Source: JAWXCM01 sp034408745
GTDB taxonomy: Bacteria > Acidobacteriota > Terriglobia > Bryobacterales > Bryobacteraceae
NCBI GenBank assembly: GCA_034408745.1
Contig: JAWXCM010000280.1
Coordinates: forward strand, 1-25,748
Length of the DNA: 25,748 bases
Direction of reading: 5' to 3'
Position numbers and translations under genes: made by a program. Each line of letters opens with the position of its first letter. The first letter of the stretch is position 1. Under the pieces are notes generated by a model, which did not search any database, was not told the origin of the DNA, and saw only the letters and a program-made list of their open reading frames with translations. Below, piece after piece: positions 14,968 through 21,869 of this stretch.

Positions 14968-15102
14968 TCAGAGTTTAGGTTTGTCCTTATCCTGGGTGTT
15001 GGTGAGCTTCTGAACCCACTTCTCGGGTGGGTTGATCATGAGGGTCATTACGACCAGGAACAGAAAGAGAACTACAGCGATTCCGATCTCGAACAATCCC
15101 AT
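14968..15102 (-). CDS. Candidate 44-residue single-span membrane protein
   Basis: The frame from ATG 15102 to the stop at 14968 encodes a short hydrophobic segment (LFEIGIAVVLFLFLVVMTLM) followed by a polar tail (NPPEKWVQKLTNTQDKDK). One membrane helix with a charged tail is a plausible arrangement for a real small protein. It lies 26 bases upstream of the hydrolase gene on the same strand and may be cotranscribed. Only 28 bases separate its start from the divergent YeiH-type gene. No good Shine-Dalgarno sequence is visible. It could equally be a chance frame, so confidence is moderate. I do not know a family. Confidence 0.45.
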   Translation of the reverse strand: MGLFEIGIAVVLFLFLVVMTLMINPPEKWVQKLTNTQDKDKPKL

Positions 15103-15130
15103 ATAACCATGGTAACGCCGCGCCCACGCT

Positions 15131-16423
15131 ATGATGAGCGGCGTGAACCCGAAAACAGAGAAGATCGCGTGGTGGAAGCAGGAGGACTGGCTCGCCGTGT
15201 GGCTGGGAGCGTTTTTCCTGGCGGCATTGCTGGCGGGAATGCGTCTGGCGCTGCCTCCGCTGAAGTGGTCGACCCAGGCTGACCTGACGAAGCTGTTTTC
15301 TCCCGCCGCGTTCACCAGCGTGGCGATTTTGTGTGCGGTGTACTTTGTGACGTCGCTGCCTGGGATACTGGCGACGGGCGGCAGCCTGCTTCGGTATGCG
15401 GCGGGTTTTCCGGTGGTGTTCGTGCTGGCGTGGCTGGCGCAGATTGTGGCGGGAAATGCGACGGTTAGCTACTGGGGCGTCGAATACGTTATCTTTTCGC
15501 TGCTGTTCGGCCTTGTGATCAGTAACGTAACCGGGCTGCCGCGCTGGATGCTGGACGCGGTTCGGACCGAGTACTTCATCAAGACGGGTCTCGTGATCAT
15601 GGGTGCCACCATTCTGTTCCAGGAGATTATGGCGGCGGGCGCGCTGGGGATGCTGCAGGCGTTTCTGGTGGTGACGGTGGTGTGGTATTTCAGCTTTTGG
15701 TTCTGCCGGAAGATGAAGGTAGATGACGAGTTCGCGGTGATTCTGTCGTCGGCGGTGTCGATTTGCGGCGTCTCGGCGGCGATTGCCTCATGCGGCGCGA
15801 TTAAGGGCGACCGGAAAAAGCTGAGCTACGTTGCCTCACTGGTGCTGATTGTGGCGATGCCTATGATCATCCTGCAGCCGTGGATGATTCGGGGGCTGCA
15901 CCTGTCGGACGCCGTGGGCGGGGCCTGGCTGGGCGGCACGCTGGACACCACGGGATCAGTGGTGGCGGCCGGGGCGCTGATCAGCGAGACGGCGATGAAG
16001 ATCGGCACCATCGTGAAGTTCTCGCAGAACGTGCTGATCGGGGTGGCGGCGTTTGTGCTGTCGATCTGGTGGACGATGCGGAGTCCGGCGGCGGGGCAGG
16101 AGAAGCCGACGGCGGGTGTGATCTGGGAGCGCTTTCCGAAGTTCGTGCTCGGGTTTATTTTCGCTTCGCTGCTTTTTTCGTTTTACGTCAGCCCAGGAAC
16201 GGTTAAAGAAACCAAGGGTCTAATTGCGGGGTTACGCACGTGGTGGTTCGCCCTGGCTTTCACCTCGATTGGTCTTGAAACGCGCTTCACCGACCTCGTA
16301 TCCATGGAGGGAGGGCGCCCACTTGTGAGCTTTCTGGTAGCTCAGGGCGCCAATCTGGTGTGGACGCTGCTGCTGGCATGGCTGATTTTCGGGGGCGTAC
16401 TGTTTCCTGTTCCGGTTCTCTAA
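15131..16423 (+). CDS. YeiH-family (UPF0324) putative sulfate exporter
   Basis: The 430-residue, strongly hydrophobic product has about ten membrane helices. It carries family hallmarks of the YeiH/UPF0324 proteins, including SICGVSAAIASCGAI (near residue 212) and GGTLDTTGSVVAAG (near 270). A polar loop with AAGQEKPTAG separates the halves. The family is annotated as putative sulfate exporters, but the substrate is not firmly established. The start ATG 15131 is followed immediately by another ATG at 15134, and a GTG lies at 15143, so the first residues are uncertain. It is divergent from the small membrane ORF and hydrolase. The next 410 bases downstream show no gene. Family identity is good and substrate unproven. 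Confidence 0.85.
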   Translation: MMSGVNPKTEKIAWWKQEDWLAVWLGAFFLAALLAGMRLALPPLKWSTQADLTKLFSPAAFTSVAILCAVYFVTSLPGILATGGSLLRYAAGFPVVFVLAWLAQIVAGNATVSYWGVEYVIFSLLFGLVISNVTGLPRWMLDAVRTEYFIKTGLVIMGATILFQEIMAAGALGMLQAFLVVTVVWYFSFWFCRKMKVDDEFAVILSSAVSICGVSAAIASCGAIKGDRKKLSYVASLVLIVAMPMIILQPWMIRGLHLSDAVGGAWLGGTLDTTGSVVAAGALISETAMKIGTIVKFSQNVLIGVAAFVLSIWWTMRSPAAGQEKPTAGVIWERFPKFVLGFIFASLLFSFYVSPGTVKETKGLIAGLRTWWFALAFTSIGLETRFTDLVSMEGGRPLVSFLVAQGANLVWTLLLAWLIFGGVLFPVPVL

Positions 16424-16835
16424 CCGTCAAGGTTGAGCTGTTTTGGCGAACGAAACTGTTTGCGAGTCGGGGAATCTAGCCATTGTCGGTAGTTTTCACG
16501 CTTACTACTATGGCTTTACCCTGGTGAACAATTGTCCAGAACGTTTTTACCTGATCCTGTGTTGGGCTTGCCGGAACTTCGGCGCCTTTGTATTAGGCGG
16601 CAGTTGTCGGTGTCTTTTTTCTTGCCGAGTGGGATTGAGTGCTCCATCAATCATCACGGCGCCACGGTGGTGGACGGACAGGCGGGATCGATAGCCGCCG
16701 ATGAGGGATTTGAGAAGGCGGCGCGGTTTCGCATGTTGTCTTCCGGCTCGGGGAGATGGCGTCCTGTGAGCAGGAATGCACTCGCGAGGCTGGCGTCCGA
16801 ACGGACGGGAACGGTGAGTCCGAGGCTGTCGTCGC
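16424..16835. other. Gap of about 410 bases with no supported gene
   Basis: Open frames exist on both strands here but none has a recognisable protein signature, sensible start or coding-like composition. The DNA is less GC-rich at its left part (about 16440-16640). It might hold a non-coding RNA, a decayed gene or the upstream control region of hfq. I see no terminator with a T-run for the YeiH-type gene. Confidence 0.4.
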
Positions 16836-16866
16836 GTGAAATATAAACTCTCTGTTAGAATTTCAC
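16836..16866 (+). promoter_or_regulatory. Inverted repeat overlapping a candidate -10 box upstream of hfq
   Basis: GTGAAAT at 16836-16842 and ATTTCAC at 16860-16866 form a perfect 7-bp inverted repeat 17 bases apart. TAGAAT at 16856-16861, one base from the TATAAT consensus, overlaps the right arm. A good -35 box is not seen. The layout suggests a promoter with an overlapping operator about 50 bases before the hfq start, but this is by eye. Confidence 0.35.
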
Positions 16867-16914
16867 TAGCTGTGGGTAAGCCTCCTGATGATTGAACGGC
16901 GACAAGGAGCCGAG

Positions 16915-17223
16915 ATGGAAAAGCTGACACAACAAAACATACAAGAAGCTTTTCTAAACAACGCACGTAAAGACAAGACGTTTCTGACGATCTACCTGAT
17001 GAGCGGGGTGAAGCTGTCTGGCCGTATCAAGAGCTTCGATAAGTACTCCGTCATCCTGGAAGCCAGCAATCAGGAACAACTGATCTTCAAGCACGCTATT
17101 TCGACCGTCGTGATTTCGAAAGCGTCGCACGGACCGGTTGGACACGGAATGCCTTCCGTGCCGGGACCGCCACAAACCTCCGCGGCATCAGCCCCGCCGT
17201 ACGATCCGGGGCAGCAGGAGTAA
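16915..17223 (+). CDS. hfq: RNA chaperone Hfq
   Basis: Hfq forms a hexameric ring that binds small RNAs and mRNA. From ATG 16915 (AAGGAG six bases upstream) the product has 102 residues. Sm1 is TFLTIYLMSGVKLSGRIKS with FDKYSV, and Sm2 is EQLIFKHAISTVVIS. The proximal-face residues are visible as Gln7 region (TQQNIQE), Phe41 and Lys59-His60. Residue 58 is Phe, where Escherichia coli has Tyr (YKHAIST). The rim patch reads ARKDK rather than RRER. A Gly/Pro-rich, Ala-rich tail of about 30 residues follows, with no known fold. It lies two bases from hflX, the gene order known from many proteobacteria. A longer frame from 16888 lacks support. Confidence 0.95.
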   Translation: MEKLTQQNIQEAFLNNARKDKTFLTIYLMSGVKLSGRIKSFDKYSVILEASNQEQLIFKHAISTVVISKASHGPVGHGMPSVPGPPQTSAASAPPYDPGQQE

Positions 17224-17225
17224 TA

Positions 17226-18545
17226 TTGCCGGCGGCCAGCCGCGAACGCGCCATACTTGCGGGACTGGACATCAAGGGCCGTGGCCCGAGGCGCCCGGGT
17301 TCCGCCCCGGAATCTGACGACTTCGATATTGACGAGTCTGTCGACGAGCTCGCCGTCCTCGCTGAGAGCGCGGGGGCATCTGTCATAGAACGCCTGGTGC
17401 AGTCGCGCGAGGCGCCGGAAGCGGCGACGCTGATCGGCTCGGGCAAGCTGGAAGAGTTGGTGCAGCGGGTTCAGGCCACACGCGCCGACGTCGTCATTTT
17501 TGATCGCGACCTTTCCCCCACGCAGCTTCGGAACCTGGAGCGGGCCCTCGACTGCCGGGTAGTGGACCGGACGCAGCTAATCCTCGACATTTTTGCGCGG
17601 CGTGCGAGAACCCGTGAAGGCCAGTTACAGGTGGAGCTGGCGCAGCTGAACTATTTGCTGCCGCGGCTGACCGGGCGTGGTATCGAGATGTCGCGGCTGG
17701 GCGGCGGCATCGGCACACGAGGTCCCGGGGAAACGCAGCTGGAAACCGACCGGCGGAAGATTTCCGGACGCATCAAAAAGATTGAGGACGATCTGGAATC
17801 GGTCCGGGCCGGGCGGTCGGTGCAGCGGCGGCAGCGCCAGGCTGTTCCGCTGGCTACCATTGGGCTGGTCGGGTATACAAACGCGGGGAAATCGACGCTG
17901 TTCAACCGGCTGACGGGGTCGGGGGTGCTGGCGGATGCCCGGATGTTCGCGACGCTGGATCCCACGGTTCGGCAGTTTTTGCTTGCGTCGAACCGGCGGG
18001 TGCTGCTGAGCGACACGGTGGGGTTCATACGGAATCTGCCGACGACGCTGGTGCGGGCGTTTCGCGCCACGCTGGAAGAGGTCACAGAGGCGTCGCTGCT
18101 GCTGCACGTAGTGGACGTGAGTGCCGACATGGCGCACGCGTACGTGGAGCACGTAACAGCCGTACTGCGCGAGATCGGCGCGGAGGGCACGCCGCAGATC
18201 CTGGTGCTGAACAAGCTGGACATGCTGCCGCCGGGAGAATCGACGGAGACGGCCCGGGCTCGAATTCTGGGAGTGTCGGCGGCGGCGGCTACGGTTGCGG
18301 TGTCGGCGAAGACGGGCGCGGGTATCCCGGAACTGATGGCCAGGGTGGACGAGCTGCTGCCAGTTGACCCGCTGTCTCGGGTTACGTTGCACATCCCTCA
18401 CACCGACGGGGCGGCAATCCACCTGGTGCACGAGTATGCGCGCGTGATACAGCGGACGGACAAAGGGGAGTATGTTGAGATCGTGGCCGAAACGCCGGAA
18501 TCTGTCCTGAAGCAGCTCACCCAGTTTCGCGCCGACGCGCCATGA
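17226..18545 (+). CDS. hflX: Ribosome-associated GTPase HflX
   Basis: HflX is a GTPase that binds the ribosome and has been linked to stalled-ribosome rescue. The 439-residue product has the N-terminal HflX domain (TLIGSGKLEELV, then VIFDRDLSPTQLRNLE), a linker with GRGIEMSRLGGGIGTRGPGE and a GTPase domain. The P-loop is GYTNAGKST (216-224), G3 is DTVGF (263-267) and G4 is NKLD. The start is TTG 17226, two bases after the hfq stop, with CAGGAG (17214-17219) as ribosome binding site. Its stop overlaps pgsA (ATGA, 18542-18545), so hfq, hflX and pgsA are likely one operon. Length is typical. Confidence 0.94.
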   Translation: MPAASRERAILAGLDIKGRGPRRPGSAPESDDFDIDESVDELAVLAESAGASVIERLVQSREAPEAATLIGSGKLEELVQRVQATRADVVIFDRDLSPTQLRNLERALDCRVVDRTQLILDIFARRARTREGQLQVELAQLNYLLPRLTGRGIEMSRLGGGIGTRGPGETQLETDRRKISGRIKKIEDDLESVRAGRSVQRRQRQAVPLATIGLVGYTNAGKSTLFNRLTGSGVLADARMFATLDPTVRQFLLASNRRVLLSDTVGFIRNLPTTLVRAFRATLEEVTEASLLLHVVDVSADMAHAYVEHVTAVLREIGAEGTPQILVLNKLDMLPPGESTETARARILGVSAAAATVAVSAKTGAGIPELMARVDELLPVDPLSRVTLHIPHTDGAAIHLVHEYARVIQRTDKGEYVEIVAETPESVLKQLTQFRADAP

Positions 18546-19138
18546 ACCTGCCGAATGCGCTGACGCTCGTTCGAATCTTCTTCATTCCGCTGTTAGTTGC
18601 CGCGCTGGTGCAGCAGAACTACACAGTGGATGTGTTCGGCACCGTGCTCACGAATGAGTACGTGGCGCTGGTAATTTTCCTGATCGCGGCGTTCACCGAC
18701 CTGCTCGACGGGTATCTGGCACGGAGGTGGCGTCAGATTACTACGGTGGGGACGCTGCTGGATCCAATCGCCGACAAGCTGCTGGTTTCCTCCGCGCTGA
18801 TTTCGCTGGTAGAGGTGCAAGCCCTGCCGGCATGGATGGCGATTGTGGTTATTGGACGCGAGTTCGCGATCACGGGGCTGCGCGGCATTGCGGCGGCCGA
18901 AGGGTACGTGATCAAGGCCAACGATCTGGGCAAGTTCAAGCTGGTGACGCAGGTGGTTGCCCTGAGCATGTCGATGCTGAGCATCCGGTGGCCGGCCATG
19001 CGCCAGCCGTCGATCCTCGCGATGTGGCTGGTGGTGACGTTCGGCGTGGTGTCGGCGATCGTGTATTTTCGCAAGTTTTGGCACCAGGTGGATGATGCTG
19101 TAAAGCAGCGGAGCCGGCGGGATCTGATGCGTTCGTAG
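18542..19138 (+). CDS. pgsA: CDP-diacylglycerol-glycerol-3-phosphate 3-phosphatidyltransferase
   Basis: PgsA makes phosphatidylglycerophosphate from CDP-diacylglycerol and glycerol 3-phosphate, the committed step to phosphatidylglycerol. The 198-residue product carries the full CDP-alcohol phosphotransferase motif: D53-LL-D56-G57-YL-A60-R61, then G70, D74 and D78 with the expected spacing (DGxxAR, eight residues, GxxxDxxxD). Several hydrophobic segments indicate an integral inner-membrane enzyme. ATG 18542 overlaps the hflX stop (ATGA). The family includes other phosphatidyl transferases, so the glycerol-phosphate specificity is inferred, but the length and NLPNALTLVRIFFIP opening fit PgsA well. 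It ends seven bases before the convergent OmpA-like gene. Confidence 0.9.
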   Translation: MNLPNALTLVRIFFIPLLVAALVQQNYTVDVFGTVLTNEYVALVIFLIAAFTDLLDGYLARRWRQITTVGTLLDPIADKLLVSSALISLVEVQALPAWMAIVVIGREFAITGLRGIAAAEGYVIKANDLGKFKLVTQVVALSMSMLSIRWPAMRQPSILAMWLVVTFGVVSAIVYFRKFWHQVDDAVKQRSRRDLMRS

Positions 19139-19145
19139 CGTGGTG

Positions 19146-20055
19146 CTATCGCTTGACTAACTCGACGCGGCGATTCTTTGCTCGGCCGTCTTCGGTGCGG
19201 TTGTCGGCGACAGGTACTGCCTGACCGTAGCCTTTGGCGGTCAGCCGGTCCGCCGCGACACCATATTTGACAACGGCGGCCATCACGGCTTTTGCGCGGT
19301 CGTCGGACAGCTTCTGGTTGCCTTCGGGAGTCCCTGTGTTGTCGGTGTGACCGCCGATCTCGGCTTTCAGCGCCTGCTCCGACTGGAATAATTTGGCCAC
19401 CGGCTCCAGTTGCGACATGGAATCCTGCTGAATGGTCGCCGATCCCGTTTCGAAGTTGATGTAGAGCGTCAGGGAGCCATTTTTATTCATCTCATCGCGC
19501 AGTTCCGTCGCGACGATGTCCTGTTTCATCAGCTCACGCTCCATCAGCCAGATCTGATAGCTTTCCCCTTCGCCGCCGGACTGAACGAAAGCCCAGGTCT
19601 CCTTCTTTCCCTGGCCGGCGAATTTGAACGTCGACCCATAGAGGACGGCAGTTGTTGCCGTTGTGCAGTGATTCGTGCACGGCAGCTTTGCACCAGTCTG
19701 GATATTCGGCCATGACGGCTGCGCCTGCCTTACGGGAGGCAGCCTGGAAGTTGCGCATGGTTTGCAGTGGACTCGGCTTGACCTTGCCCTCATTCAGCTC
19801 ATACACCAGATAGAAGAACGCTCCCTCGACGGGGGTCGACTTCACCTCGACGCCATCGCTGATGACGGGGCCGACGGGGAAGTGCTTTTGTTCAAACTGC
19901 GACTGCTTGCACTCGCTGATGTGGAACCCGGGCATGCGCGTGAACAGCGTGTGATCCTTGCAGCCCTCGGCATCCTCGACTTGAGCGAGCAGGGGTACTG
20001 CGAAGCTGACGGAGAGCAATGCGACGTGACAAGGGGAGTCGCCGCAATGCACCAA
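19146..20055 (-). pseudogene. OmpA-family outer membrane protein gene with a frameshift
   Basis: Two frames together make one OmpA-like protein. The 5' part (20055 down to about 19655) has a hydrophobic signal segment (LLSVSFAVPLLAQ) and EGCKDHTLFTRMPGFHISECKQ. The 3' part, in another frame (ending 19146), gives FKFAGQGKKETWAFVQSG and then an OmpA C-terminal peptidoglycan-binding domain with IGGHTDNTGTPEGNQKLSDDR and DGRAKNRRVEL. The break is near 19651-19657, where one extra base (around the triplets AAC-AAC) would join NGN to TAVLYGST. The start is unclear: TTG 20055 lacks a basic n-region, whereas an ATG at 20068 in a third frame gives RRLPLSRR, so a second shift is possible. It may be decay or a sequencing error. 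Confidence 0.75.
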
Positions 20056-20120
20056 ACTGGTTCGGCATTTGGCAATTCTATCCCCATCTTCCCTGTGACG
20101 GGTGACTCGGAAAACAATGT

Positions 20121-21839
20121 ATGGTACGTTTCCAACAACGTATGCTTACTCGTCGAGGCTTTCTGGCCGCGCCGGCCCTTGCTGCGCCCGTCCTGCGCGC
20201 GGCTTCGCTCTCCGCGGATGTGATCGTTTATGGGGGCTCGCCGGCCGGGCTGGCAGCAGCGCAGGCAGTGTCGCGCGACGGGGGGAGCGTGATTGTGGTG
20301 GAACCGTCGGCCCACATTGGCGGACTGATCACAGGCGGAATCGCGTGTACGGACACCGGCACGCCCCAGTTCGTGGGCGGACTGTCGGCCGAATTCTACG
20401 AGACTGCCGCTGCGGAAACTCGACGTCTGTACGGGACACCTGCTCAGCCGAAGCTTCTGTTTCGCGGGCAGACGCTGGACTGGAGGCCGCACAAGATGTG
20501 GGATCTGGAGCCGAAGGTCGCGTTCCGCACATTCGATGCGTGGGTGGCGAAAGCGGGGCACAAGCTGATCCGCAGCCAGCGCGTGGCGTCGGTGTCGAAG
20601 AAGAACGGGCGGATCGCCTCCATTAAGCTCACCGACGGGACGGAGCTGACCGGCAAGGTGTTTGTCGATGCCAGCTATGAGGGCGATCTAATGGCACGGG
20701 CGGGAGTTCCGTGTACGTATGGCCGTGAGGGTCGGGAGGAGTTCGGCGAGGCGCTGGCCGGGTCGCGCGATGCGCACTTCAAGGCAAACTACAGCGAGGA
20801 GTACCTCAGCAAGCCGGGGATCGAGTATACGCACCACGGGCAGTTCAGCGCCGACATCCCGGCGCGGGTGAACGGGAAGCTGCTGTGGGGGATTACGAAC
20901 GACACGCTGCCTCCGGTGGGCTCGGGAGACAAGCGAATTCAGGCATACTGCTTCCGGCTGATCTCGACGCAGCGCGAGGATTTGCGGGTCGCATGGCCGA
21001 AGCCTCGCAAGTACGAGGTGTCGCGATACGACCTGCTGCTGAAGTACATTCAGGCGCATCCGGGCATCAGCTTCGCGCGTCTGGTGCATTTCAGCGCGAT
21101 TCCCAACGGCAAGTTCGACCTCAACGCGAGTGGGCCGTTCTCCATCGATTATGTCGGCGGAAACCTGGATTACTGCGACGGCAACTACGCGACTCGGGAC
21201 CGGATCTGGCAGGACCACATGGACTACCAGCAAGGCTTCTTCTGGTTCCTGGCGCACGATGAACGCGTGCCAAAGCAGCTGCGGGACGAGGTGAACTCGT
21301 GGGGCCTGTGTAAGGACGAGTACCCCGACACAGGTCATTATCCGGTGCAGCTATACATCCGCGAGGGCCGGCGGATGAAGGGCGCGTACGTGATGACCGA
21401 GGCCGACATCCTGAAGAACAAGTTCAAGGACGATTCGGTGGGCATGGGTTCGTTTGTGCTGGATTCGCACTGGGTACGGCGGATCGTGGATGAGAATGGC
21501 TTCGTTCGGATCGAGGGGCATCTGGACGAGTCGATCAACCTCAGCAACAACCCGTACGAGATTCCGTATCGCAGTCTGACGCCGAAGAAACCGGACTGCG
21601 CGAACCTGCTGGTTCCGGTGTGCATCTCGGCCACGCATGTCGCTGTCTGCACGATTCGGATGGAGCCGGTCTACATGATGCTGGGGCATGCCGCGGGGCT
21701 GGCCGCGGTAACGGCGGCGAAGTTGGGCGCGGCGGTGCAGGATGTCGACGTTCCAGCGCTCCTGAATAAACTACGGAGTCAGGGTGCGGCGCTGAAGCGC
21801 GAGCATGCCCGAAAGGTCAGTGCGACGCCAGTCATTTGA
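20121..21839 (+). CDS. Secreted FAD-dependent oxidoreductase (FAD_oxidored type)
   Basis: The 572-residue product belongs to the FAD-dependent oxidoreductase group common in Acidobacteria and Planctomycetes (FAD_oxidored domain). Near the N-terminus LTRRGFLAAPALAAPV reads as a Tat signal. The dinucleotide-binding motif is VIVYGGSPAGLAAAQAV at about 34-50. The segment SAHIGGLITGG follows. The C-terminal half has SATHVAVCTIRMEP and MLGHAAGLAAV, FAD-contacting regions of this family. The substrate is unknown; a sugar or other polyol is possible. ATG 20121 is chosen as GGA lies 9 bases upstream; an ATG at 20142 would start directly before the Tat motif. The export signal with a bound cofactor agrees with Tat transport. 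It is divergent from the OmpA-like pseudogene. Confidence 0.88.
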   Translation: MVRFQQRMLTRRGFLAAPALAAPVLRAASLSADVIVYGGSPAGLAAAQAVSRDGGSVIVVEPSAHIGGLITGGIACTDTGTPQFVGGLSAEFYETAAAETRRLYGTPAQPKLLFRGQTLDWRPHKMWDLEPKVAFRTFDAWVAKAGHKLIRSQRVASVSKKNGRIASIKLTDGTELTGKVFVDASYEGDLMARAGVPCTYGREGREEFGEALAGSRDAHFKANYSEEYLSKPGIEYTHHGQFSADIPARVNGKLLWGITNDTLPPVGSGDKRIQAYCFRLISTQREDLRVAWPKPRKYEVSRYDLLLKYIQAHPGISFARLVHFSAIPNGKFDLNASGPFSIDYVGGNLDYCDGNYATRDRIWQDHMDYQQGFFWFLAHDERVPKQLRDEVNSWGLCKDEYPDTGHYPVQLYIREGRRMKGAYVMTEADILKNKFKDDSVGMGSFVLDSHWVRRIVDENGFVRIEGHLDESINLSNNPYEIPYRSLTPKKPDCANLLVPVCISATHVAVCTIRMEPVYMMLGHAAGLAAVTAAKLGAAVQDVDVPALLNKLRSQGAALKREHARKVSATPVI

Positions 21840-21842
21840 TAT

Positions 21843-21855
21843 AGTTGCAGCAACT
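21843..21855 (+). promoter_or_regulatory. 13-bp palindrome in the leader of the TonB-dependent receptor gene
   Basis: AGTTGC-A-GCAACT is a perfect palindrome with a one-base centre, lying between the oxidoreductase stop and the receptor start. GAGG at about 21859-21862 before ATG 21870 is the likely ribosome binding site. The palindrome may be an operator or a small RNA hairpin. No promoter box was identified. Confidence 0.35.
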
Positions 21856-21869
21856 TGTGAGGTTAGTAA

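Noticed and set aside
16547..16966. Minus-strand frame of 139 codons upstream of and overlapping hfq
   Set aside because: It overlaps the hfq start and promoter-like region, with R/P/H-rich composition and no motif.
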